Made by a program: the position numbers and the translations under genes
Assembly (NCBI GenBank): GCA_013821585.1
Contig: JACDGO010000147.1
Coordinates: 1-5,909, forward strand
From: Sphingomonadaceae bacterium
Lineage (GTDB): Bacteria; Pseudomonadota; Alphaproteobacteria; Sphingomonadales; Sphingomonadaceae
Reading direction: 5' to 3'
Length of the DNA: 5,909 bases
The notes under the pieces: generated by a model
What the model was told of the DNA's origin: nothing
Databases searched by the model: none
Seen by the model: the letters and a program-made list of their open reading frames with translations, nothing else
Shown here: piece by piece, positions 1 to 5,197 of the stretch
Numbering within the stretch: the first letter of the stretch is position 1
Layout of the letters: every line of letters starts with the position of its first letter

Positions 1-635
1 TCGATGAAATGCGCGCCGCGCTCGCCGCCGAATTGCCGCGTCATGCGGCATTCGACGGCTGGAGCGACGCCGCGCTGGCGCGAGCGGCCGAAGCGACCGG
101 CATCGACCCGGCCGTCGCCGCGCTCGCCTTTCCCGGCGGCGCGCCCGATATGATCGACGCATGGTTCGCGCACATCGACGCGGCGATGCTAGCGGACCTT
201 CCGCCCGAACGCCTCGCGGCGATGAAGATACGCGCGCGCATCGCCGCGCTGGTCGAGGCGCGGCTCGACCTGCTCGCGCCCGATATCGAGGCGCTGCGCC
301 GGGCGCTCGCGGTGCTCGCACTGCCGCCGAACCTCGCGCGCGCGGCGAAGCTCGGCTGGCGCGCGGCGGACGCAATGTGGCGCGCGGCGGGCGACACCGC
401 GACGGATTACAACCATTATTCGAAGCGTGCGCTGCTCGGCGGCGTCTACGCCTCGACGATCATGGCGATGCTCGACGACGACGGCGACAGGCTGGCCGGC
501 ACACGCGCCTTCCTTGGCCGCCGTATCGAGGGGATCATGCGCTTCGAAAAGTTCAAGGCGCGGTTCTCCCGCAACGCGCCCGATCGCCTCAGCCTCGCAC
601 GCTTTCTCGGGCGGCTGCGCTACCCCGTCGTTTGA
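1..635 (+). CDS. coq9: COQ9 family protein (ubiquinone biosynthesis), probably 5'-partial
   Basis: COQ9 proteins have a TetR-like fold, bind lipids and assist ubiquinone synthesis, in eukaryotes by supporting the COQ7 hydroxylation step; they do not bind DNA. The hallmark C-terminal block is visible at residues 129-155 counted from the ATG at position 9: DYNHYSKRALLGGVYAST followed by IMAML. Upstream is an alanine-rich helical N-terminal part with FDGWSD (15-20) and FPGG (41-44). From the ATG at 9 the product is 208 aa. The frame stays open to the window edge (Asp-Glu codons precede this ATG) and no ribosome site is visible, so the true start is probably upstream. The TGA stop is at 633-635. 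The gene runs toward the PEP-CTERM gene, and ubiG, a second ubiquinone gene, lies about 3.3 kb downstream. Family assignment is firm; the exact role in bacteria is less settled. Confidence 0.88.
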   Translation, partial: DEMRAALAAELPRHAAFDGWSDAALARAAEATGIDPAVAALAFPGGAPDMIDAWFAHIDAAMLADLPPERLAAMKIRARIAALVEARLDLLAPDIEALRRALAVLALPPNLARAAKLGWRAADAMWRAAGDTATDYNHYSKRALLGGVYASTIMAMLDDDGDRLAGTRAFLGRRIEGIMRFEKFKARFSRNAPDRLSLARFLGRLRYPVV

Positions 636-1386
636 GCGCGCTCAGGCGAGGACGACGCGCGGCCCCCGCCTGCGCCGCAGGTGCTGCGCCGACCACAGCG
701 AAGCCCGCGATCGTCAACGCCCAGGTCGCCGGTTCGGGAATGGCCGCGACGGTGATCGCGCCAAGCTTGAACCCGTCGGCGTTCGCGTCGAACGCTCCGA
801 AGCCCGGACGCGCCGCCCCGATAACCCAGACGTTCGCGAAATGTCCGGCCGTGCTGAACGTCGTCAGATTCCCCGCGCCGAGATTGCCCGCGTTGTTGGT
901 GCCATTGGTGTTGAGCGTCGCCCAGACGCCGCTGCCCGGCGCGACCGGTGTCGGCGTCGAGGTAAAAGCGCCCGCGAGCGTTCCGTAGCTGACCCAGGCG
1001 TCGTTGTCCGCGGCGGCGGGGGCGGCAATCTGGAACGGCGTCAGCACGGCGGACGAGATTTTCACCGCCCTGTCGAAGACTAGCAGGACCAAATTATACT
1101 GGCCGACATTGTCGATGGTGTGCGAATTGTTGCTGCCGCCGTTCCCCTCGCTGCCGTCGGTCACGCCGAGGCCCGAGGAGTAATCGCCGAGCCACCCCGT
1201 TCCGAGAGTCGCGCTATTATAGGAGAATGCCGACGCCTGAACCGAGATTCCGCCGCCCGAAAACGTGCGGATATTCCCGGCCGTTCCGCTGGTCGCCGAA
1301 CTTCCGCCTGTGAAGATAATCGTGGCCGCGTGAGCCGGGGCCGCGCCCGCCAGCAGGGCGGCCGAAATGAGTGCGAGCTTGCGCAT
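589..1386 (-). CDS. PEP-CTERM sorting domain protein, apparent frameshift in the C-terminal anchor
   Basis: This is a predicted exported protein of unknown function of the PEP-CTERM/exosortase class. In that class the C-terminal signal holds the protein in the membrane until an exosortase processes it. The ATG at 1386 is preferred over the in-frame codon at 1434: it begins a clean signal peptide (MRKLALISAALLAGAAPAHA, likely cut after residue 20) and has AGGGA 9 bases upstream. The mature part (21-210) is rich in Gly, Ser, Thr and Asn with few charges, typical of secreted beta-rich proteins, and includes GLGVTDGSEG (73-82) and HTIDN (89-93). The anchor begins with PEPATWA (217-223) and a hydrophobic segment to residue 235. 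The usual Arg cluster does not follow in this frame; instead there is a 30-residue tail that overlaps the end of coq9 by 47 bp. One base out of frame, a standard Arg cluster and stop are present. No exosortase gene is in the window. Confidence 0.8.
   Translation of the reverse strand: MRKLALISAALLAGAAPAHAATIIFTGGSSATSGTAGNIRTFSGGGISVQASAFSYNSATLGTGWLGDYSSGLGVTDGSEGNGGSNNSHTIDNVGQYNLVLLVFDRAVKISSAVLTPFQIAAPAAADNDAWVSYGTLAGAFTSTPTPVAPGSGVWATLNTNGTNNAGNLGAGNLTTFSTAGHFANVWVIGAARPGFGAFDANADGFKLGAITVAAIPEPATWALTIAGFAVVGAAPAAQAGAARRPRLSALKRRGSAAARESVRG
642..690 (-). other. Out-of-frame PEP-CTERM arginine cluster and stop (one-base frameshift)
   Basis: On the minus strand the frame of the PEP-CTERM gene reads Ala-Ala at 687-682. 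Skipping a single base (681) then gives LRRRRGPRVVLA and a TGA at 644-642. This is the standard ending of a PEP-CTERM signal: Pro-Glu-Pro, one hydrophobic helix, four arginines and a short tail. With the shift the protein would be 247 aa and stop 6 bp short of the coq9 stop, so the coding overlap would disappear. The pattern suggests a one-base insertion, either real or a sequencing error, or less likely programmed frameshifting. No long homopolymer sits at the breakpoint; the only C run nearby (663-667) lies beyond the Arg codons in the gene's direction, so an error there would not explain it. Confidence 0.75.
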
Positions 1387-1395
1387 CGTGAGATT

Positions 1396-1400
1396 TCCCT
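1396..1400 (-). promoter_or_regulatory. Ribosome binding site that fixes the PEP-CTERM start
   Basis: AGGGA on the minus strand lies 9 bases upstream of the ATG at 1386. No comparable site precedes the in-frame codon at 1434. Together with the signal peptide starting exactly at 1386, this supports the shorter N-terminus. I found no convincing -35/-10 pair in the 108-bp gap between this gene and the flavoprotein gene. Confidence 0.5.
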
Positions 1401-1494
1401 GATCGTTTACCGAGTCGCGCCCTTGGGAAGACAAGCGCTTTGGTTTCGATCATGCAACGATGGAGTAATGCGCCGCGATCCCGTCTCGGGACAG

Positions 1495-2505
1495 TTATAG
1501 CCGCGTGCGGCGGTCGATCGCCCGCGCCGCTTCGTCGACGAGCGTCGCGACGATCGCGGCCACGGGTTCCTCCCTTTTCACCATGCCGACCGATTGCCCC
1601 GCCATCAGGCTGCCGTTCTCGACATCGCCGTCGATCGCCGCCCGCCTGAGCGCCCCCGCCCAATAATGCTCGATCTGAAGCTGCGCCTCCATCATCGCCA
1701 GCCCGCCTTCGTCGAGCGCGCGCGCGACCTCAAGCTGCTTGGCGGTGAAAAGCTCGGTCCCCGCGTTCTTCAAGGCGCGCACCGGGATGACGGGCAGGCG
1801 CGGATCAATCTGGACGCTCGCCACCGCGTCGCGCGCCGACGCGCGGAAGAACGCCTTCTTGAAATTGGGATGCGCGATGCTCTCGGTCGCGCAGGCGAAG
1901 CGCGTGCCGAGCTGGACGCCCGCCGCGCCCATTTCGAGATAGGCGGCGATCGCGTCGCCGCGCCCGATGCCGCCCGCGACGAATACGGGCACCTGATCGG
2001 CGACCTCGGGCAAAATCTCCTGCGCGAGGACGCTGGTCGAGACCGGGCCGATATGCCCGCCTGCCTCCATCCCCTCGACCACCAGCGCATCGACACCCGA
2101 GCGGATCAGCTTTTTGGCAAGGCTGAGCGCGGGCGCGAAGCAGATCAGCTTCGCGCCCGATCCCTTGATCGCGTCGAGGCTCCCCGACGGCGGCAGTCCG
2201 CCCGCGAGCACGACATGGCCCACCCGGTGCTTCGCACACACACCGATCAACTCCATCAAGTCGGGATGCATGGTGATCAGGTTGACGCCGAACGGCTTGT
2301 CGGTGCGCTTCCGGGTCTCGGCGATCTCGGTGTCGAGCAGGTCCGGAGTCATCGCCCCGCACGCGATCAGCCCAAACCCGCCCGCGTTCGACATCGCCGA
2401 GACGAGGTGCCGCTCGCTGACCCACGACATCGCCCCACACATGATGGCGACCTCGCAGCCGAGGAATTCGCATCCGCGCTTCATCAGCGCGTCGAGGCGG
2501 GTCAA
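1495..2505 (-). CDS. FabK-like / nitronate monooxygenase family FMN oxidoreductase
   Basis: Predicted cytoplasmic TIM-barrel flavoprotein of 336 aa, in the superfamily that holds nitronate monooxygenases (oxidation of alkyl nitronates with O2) and the enoyl-ACP reductase FabK. Visible landmarks are an N-terminal barrel entry with GAMSWVSERHL (24-34), DKPFGVNL (69-76), the EGMEAGGHIGP block (144-154) with His151 as the likely catalytic base, and FMN-phosphate motifs VAGGIGRGDA (176-185) and QLGTRF (198-203). The C-terminal stretch GDVENGSLMAGQSVGMV (293-309) resembles the equivalent part of Streptococcus FabK as I recall it. The start is taken as TTG at 2505, which overlaps the lysC TGA and has a strong ribosome site 7 bases upstream; the next in-frame ATG (2484) has none. 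It is the second gene of a lysC operon and probably translationally coupled to it. Family is firm; the substrate cannot be read from the sequence. Confidence 0.85.
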   Translation of the reverse strand: MTRLDALMKRGCEFLGCEVAIMCGAMSWVSERHLVSAMSNAGGFGLIACGAMTPDLLDTEIAETRKRTDKPFGVNLITMHPDLMELIGVCAKHRVGHVVLAGGLPPSGSLDAIKGSGAKLICFAPALSLAKKLIRSGVDALVVEGMEAGGHIGPVSTSVLAQEILPEVADQVPVFVAGGIGRGDAIAAYLEMGAAGVQLGTRFACATESIAHPNFKKAFFRASARDAVASVQIDPRLPVIPVRALKNAGTELFTAKQLEVARALDEGGLAMMEAQLQIEHYWAGALRRAAIDGDVENGSLMAGQSVGMVKREEPVAAIVATLVDEAARAIDRRTRL

Positions 2506-3779
2506 GCCCCCTCCTCCGCGTCCAACCCATAAGCCGTGTGCAGCACCCTCACCGCGAGCTCGGTGTAATCTTCCTCGATCAGCACGCTGACCTTGATCTC
2601 GGACGTGCTGATCGCCTGGATGTTGATCCCGCGATCGGCGAGCGCGCGGAACATCGTCGCGGCGACACCAGCGTGGCTGCGCATGCCGACGCCGACGATC
2701 GAGATTTTCGCGACCTTGGTGTCGTGGACGAGGCTGGCATAGCCGATGCTGTCCTTTTCGCGCTCGAGCGCGTCGAGCGCCTTCGCCAGCTCGACCTGCG
2801 GCACGGTGAAGGTAACGTCGGTCGAGCCCGTGTCGTGCGCGATGTTCTGGATGATCATGTCGACGTTGATGTTCAGATCGGCGAGCGGGCCGAAGATGCG
2901 CGCGACCGCGCCGGGCTTGTCGGGCACGTCGGTCAGCGTGATCTTCGCCTCGTTCTTGTCGTGCGCGATGCCGGTGATGAGCTGGCGTTCCATGTCGTCT
3001 CCGATTTCCCCAGCTGATATTTCAACCTCGCCGACGATGAGGGTTCCGGGGAGGGTGTCGGCGGTCGCGCTGTCGTTGGGGTCGTCGAAGCTCGAAAGCA
3101 CCTGGATGCGCACGCCCGCCTTCATCGCGAGGCCGACCGAGCGCGTCTGCAAGACCTTCGCGCCGACGCTCGCGAGTTCGAGCATTTCCTCGTAGGTGAT
3201 CTTCTTGAGCTTGCGCGCGCGCGGCACGATGCGCGGGTCGGTGGTGTAGACGCCGTCGACGTCGGTGTAGATGTCGCAGCGGTCGGCCTTCATCGCCGCC
3301 GCGAGCGCGACCGCCGACGTGTCCGATCCGCCGCGCCCCAATGTCGACAGCCGGTCGCCCGACAGTCCCTGAAATCCCGGCACCACCGCGACCTCGCCCG
3401 ATTTGAGCGCCGCGTCGAGCGCCTGCGTCTCGATCGCCTCGATCCGCGCGGCGGCGTGCGCGTCCGAAGTTCGGATCGGGAGCTGCCAGCCCATCCAGCT
3501 CCGCGCCGGGACACCGAGCGAATGCAGCGCGATCGCGAGGAGGCCCGACGTCACCTGCTCGCCCGACGCGACCACCACGTCATATTCCCGCGGATCGTGC
3601 AGCGGACTGGCCTCGCGGCAGAAACCGACCAGCCGGTCGGTTTCACCCGCCATCGCCGAGACGACGACCGCGACCTGATGCCCCGCTTCCACCTCACGCT
3701 TCACGCGCGCGGCGACGCTGCGGATGCGCTCGATCCCCGCCATCGACGTGCCGCCGAACTTCATCACGATGCGGGCCAT
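2502..3779 (-). CDS. lysC: Aspartate kinase (monofunctional, two C-terminal ACT domains)
   Basis: Aspartate kinase phosphorylates L-aspartate with ATP, the first step to lysine, threonine, methionine and diaminopimelate; it is cytoplasmic and normally feedback-regulated. The 425-aa length fits the monofunctional class. The kinase domain (about 1-250) shows KFGGTS (7-12), VASGEQ (70-75), GRGGSD (148-153) and YTDVDGVYTTDPR (171-183). Two ACT domains follow: about 266-345, with TDVPDKPG (283-290), and 355-420, with GVGMRSHAGVAATMF (363-377) and INIQAISTSEIKVSVLI (385-401). These would bind lysine and/or threonine, but which effector applies is not visible. The ATG at 3779 is the first start after an in-frame TGA at 3794-3792. 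The only upstream AGGAG (3799-3795) is rather far at 15 bases. A variable linker (251-263) separates kinase and ACT regions. The gene is divergent from ubiG and overlaps the following flavoprotein gene. Confidence 0.96.
   Translation of the reverse strand: MARIVMKFGGTSMAGIERIRSVAARVKREVEAGHQVAVVVSAMAGETDRLVGFCREASPLHDPREYDVVVASGEQVTSGLLAIALHSLGVPARSWMGWQLPIRTSDAHAAARIEAIETQALDAALKSGEVAVVPGFQGLSGDRLSTLGRGGSDTSAVALAAAMKADRCDIYTDVDGVYTTDPRIVPRARKLKKITYEEMLELASVGAKVLQTRSVGLAMKAGVRIQVLSSFDDPNDSATADTLPGTLIVGEVEISAGEIGDDMERQLITGIAHDKNEAKITLTDVPDKPGAVARIFGPLADLNINVDMIIQNIAHDTGSTDVTFTVPQVELAKALDALEREKDSIGYASLVHDTKVAKISIVGVGMRSHAGVAATMFRALADRGINIQAISTSEIKVSVLIEEDYTELAVRVLHTAYGLDAEEGA
2513..2517 (-). 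promoter_or_regulatory. Strong ribosome binding site inside the lysC end, selecting a TTG start
   Basis: GGAGG on the minus strand, inside a purine run that also encodes the final Glu-Glu-Gly of LysC, sits 7 bases before TTG (2505-2503). The TTG shares two bases with the lysC TGA stop (2504-2502). This arrangement points to coupled translation of the two genes and favours TTG over the ATG at 2484. Confidence 0.6.
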
Positions 3780-3807
3780 GCGCGTTGTTCGTCACTCCTG
3801 CCCAACG

Positions 3808-3890
3808 CCGTCACCCCGGCGAAAGCCGGGGTCTCTTTCAGTCTGGGGGCAACAAGTGCAAGGAGATTCCAGCCTGCGCTGGAATGACGG
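3808..3890. repeat. Composite palindromic intergenic repeat, two hairpins within a 6-bp inverted repeat
   Basis: The element starts with CCGTCA (3808-3813) and ends with its exact inverse TGACGG (3885-3890). Inside are two perfect hairpins. The first has stem ACCCCGGC/GCCGGGGT (3813-3820 and 3825-3832) with a GAAA loop. The second has stem ATTCCAGC/GCTGGAAT (3866-3873 and 3878-3885) with loop CTGC. A 33-base spacer (3833-3865) separates them. Palindromes of this CCCCGGCGAAAGCCGGGG plus TTCCAGC...GCTGGAA type are, from general knowledge, dispersed in many copies in alphaproteobacterial genomes. It encodes nothing. It sits between lysC and ubiG, and its right end supplies two bases of the ubiG ribosome site. 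Confidence 0.85.
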
Positions 3891-3892
3891 AG
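3889..3892 (+). promoter_or_regulatory. ubiG ribosome binding site, partly made from the repeat end
   Basis: GGAG lies 5 bases before the ATG at 3898 and decides this start. Its first two bases belong to the terminal TGACGG of the repeat, which could pair with CCGTCA at 3808-3813 in a long leader transcript. Confidence 0.6.
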
Positions 3893-3897
3893 TTGGG

Positions 3898-4662
3898 ATG
3901 GCGTCGAGCATCATCGCATCGGAAGCCGCGCATTTCGGCGCGCTCGCGGACGATTGGTGGAACCCGAAGGGCCCGTCGGCGATGCTCCACCGGCTAAATC
4001 CGGTGCGGCTGCGCTACATCCGCGAGCAGGTCGATGCGCATTGGCGTTGCGACGAAGCGGAGCGGCGTCCGCTCGCGGGCAAGCGCGCGCTCGACATGGG
4101 CTGCGGCGCGGGGTTGCTCGCGGAGCCCTTGGCAAGGCTCGGGGCGAGCGTCACCGGCATCGACGCCGCGCCGGAGAATATCGCGGTGGCAAGAGTGCAC
4201 GCCGCGCAATCGGGCCTGACGATCGACTATCGCAGCGGCGGCGTAGAGGCCGTTGCGGGCGAGGCCTTCGACCTTGTTACCTGCATGGAAGTCGTCGAGC
4301 ACGTCGCCGACCCCGCCGCCTTCGTCGCGGCGCTGGCGGGAGCGGTCGCGCCGGACGGCCTGCTGATCCTCTCCACCCCCAACCGCACGATGCTCTCGAA
4401 GCTCGCGCTGATCACGATCGGCGAAGGCTTGGGACAAATCCCGCGCGGCACGCACGACTGGGACCGCTTCGTGATGCCCGACGAATTGATGAAGCTGGTC
4501 GAGACGGCGGACCTGAAGGTCATCGACACGCGGGGCCTGTCGTTCAGCCCGGCCAAGGGTTTCGTGCTGTCGGACGATGTGAAGCTCGATTATTTCGTGA
4601 CGGCGGCTCTTCCCTCTCCCTCGATGGGAGAGGGCGACTCGCGCGAAGCGCGAGCGGGGTGA
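3898..4662 (+). CDS. ubiG: Ubiquinone biosynthesis O-methyltransferase UbiG, repeat-derived C-terminal tail
   Basis: UbiG uses S-adenosylmethionine for both O-methylations of the ubiquinone ring and works at the membrane surface. The 254-aa product has the family N-terminus EAAHFGALADDWWNPKG (9-25) and SAMLHRLNPVRLRYI (27-41), the SAM-binding motif LDMGCGAGLLAEPLARLG (65-82), an acidic post-motif GIDAA (87-91), FDLVTCMEVVEHV (124-136), and LSTPNRT (158-164). The region GTHDWDRFVMPDEL (184-197) and KGFVLSDDVKLDYFVTA (220-236) are typical of the UbiG C-terminus. The ATG at 3898 is chosen because GGAG lies 5 bases upstream and the protein then begins where UbiG proteins normally do; the frame is open further upstream, through the repeat and into lysC antisense. 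Residues 239-254 are encoded by the downstream repeat and look like an accidental extension. Divergent from lysC. Confidence 0.95.
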   Translation: MASSIIASEAAHFGALADDWWNPKGPSAMLHRLNPVRLRYIREQVDAHWRCDEAERRPLAGKRALDMGCGAGLLAEPLARLGASVTGIDAAPENIAVARVHAAQSGLTIDYRSGGVEAVAGEAFDLVTCMEVVEHVADPAAFVAALAGAVAPDGLLILSTPNRTMLSKLALITIGEGLGQIPRGTHDWDRFVMPDELMKLVETADLKVIDTRGLSFSPAKGFVLSDDVKLDYFVTAALPSPSMGEGDSREARAG

Positions 4663-4772
4663 GGGTGATCTGTCGACGAAAGTCGCGCCTTGCCGGACGT
4701 TCACCCTCATCCAACCGCGACTAGGCGGCAAAGCCGCCAAGTCTCCGTATCCTCTCCCATCAAGGGAGAAGG
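4612..4772. repeat. Large composite inverted-repeat element between ubiG and ribH, possible two-way terminator
   Basis: About 161 bp with nested inverted symmetry. The outer arms are related hairpins: CCCTCTCCC/GGGAGAGGG (4612-4620, 4626-4634; perfect 9-bp stem) and TCTCCC/GGGAGA (4753-4758, 4764-4769). Each arm is roughly the reverse complement of the other. An inner pair, GGTGAGGGTGA (4658-4668) and TCACCCTCATC (4701-4711), is inverted with one mismatch. Two extra hairpins lie between: CTCGCGC-GAA-GCGCGAG (4638-4654) and GGCGGC-AAA-GCCGCC (4724-4738). It starts within the ubiG reading frame and ends 2 bp before the ribH stop, filling the space between convergent genes. There are no T runs, so a role in ending transcription is inference from position only. 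Probably one copy of a dispersed family. Confidence 0.8.
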
Positions 4773-4774
4773 AT

Positions 4775-5197
4775 TCAAGTCGCGAACCGCGCCTTTAGCT
4801 CCATCATCGCCCGCGCCGCCCGCGCCGCGCCGCCGCCCTTGTCGCCTTCCTCGGGCCGCGCGCGGGCTAGTGCCTGCGCCTCGTTCTCGACGGTCAAAAT
4901 CCCGTTGCCGATGCACAGGCCGTCCATCGTCAGCGCCATGATGCCGCGCGCGCTTTCGCCGGCGACGATTTCGAAATGATACGTCTCGCCGCGGATGACG
5001 ACGCCCAGCGCGACATAGCCCTCGTAGCGGCCGCTTTCCGCCGCGAGCGCGATCGCGCCGGGGACTTCGAGCGCGCCGGGCACCGTGATCGTTTCGTGAT
5101 GGTGCCCCGCCGCCTCGATCGCCGCACGCGCGCCGGCGAGAAGCAGGTCGTTCAGATGATCGTAGAAGCGCGCCTCGACGATCAGCAGCTTCGCCAT
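4775..5197 (-). CDS. ribH: 6,7-dimethyl-8-ribityllumazine synthase
   Basis: RibH condenses 5-amino-6-ribitylamino-uracil with 3,4-dihydroxy-2-butanone 4-phosphate to give the lumazine precursor of riboflavin. The 140-aa protein shows [13 protein letters not shown] (8-20), [11 protein letters not shown] (38-48), the active-site block [14 protein letters not shown] (65-78) with catalytic His74, and [14 protein letters not shown] (97-110). It is a little shorter than the 150-160 aa usual for the family because the N-terminal strand is missing; this is likely natural, since the start is well placed. The segment where capsid-forming enzymes carry a GTKAGN-like motif reads RPEEGDKG here, so a small oligomer is possible but unproven. 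The ATG at 5197 shares one base with the ribB stop (TGATG), with GAGGG 6 bases upstream, implying coupling. The TGA stop lies 2 bp from the large repeat. The substrate comes from the upstream neighbour. Confidence 0.95.
   Translation of the reverse strand: MAKLLIVEARFYDHLNDLLLAGARAAIEAAGHHHETITVPGALEVPGAIALAAESGRYEGYVALGVVIRGETYHFEIVAGESARGIMALTMDGLCIGNGILTVENEAQALARARPEEGDKGGGAARAARAMMELKARFAT

Larger units (their letters stand above)
3780..3897. promoter_or_regulatory. lysC/ubiG divergent intergenic region, mostly repeat
   Basis: This 118-bp gap must supply expression signals for lysC (leftward) and ubiG (rightward) unless their promoters lie in flanking coding DNA. An 83-bp palindromic repeat (3808-3890) fills most of it. 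I could not find a convincing -35/-10 pair on either strand. The only clear signals are ribosome sites: AGGAG at 3799-3795 for lysC and GGAG at 3889-3892 for ubiG. Confidence 0.4.

Noticed and set aside
161..988. Long plus-strand open frame across the coq9 end and the PEP-CTERM gene
   Set aside because: Arg/Ala/Pro-rich translation with no domain. It is the antisense or off-frame shadow of two well-supported genes, common in GC-rich DNA.
1404..1435. Possible promoter for the PEP-CTERM gene (CTTGTC and TAAACG on the minus strand)
   Set aside because: The -10 match is poor, the spacing is about 19 bases, and transcription would begin on top of the ribosome site.
1479..1491. Small hairpin (TCCCG/CGGGA, 3-base loop) just after the flavoprotein stop
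   Set aside because: Only a 5-bp stem with no T run on either side; too weak to call a terminator.
1594..2532. 312-codon plus-strand frame opposite the flavoprotein gene
   Set aside because: The opposite strand encodes a complete, motif-rich flavoprotein; this frame has Arg/Asp/His-rich shadow composition.
3813..3832. Hairpin upstream of lysC as a terminator or amino-acid attenuator
   Set aside because: No T run, no leader peptide rich in Lys or Thr codons, and the hairpin belongs to a recognisable dispersed repeat.
3994..4740. 248-codon minus-strand frame opposite ubiG
   Set aside because: It is antisense to clear UbiG motifs, and its first part is encoded by the palindromic repeat.
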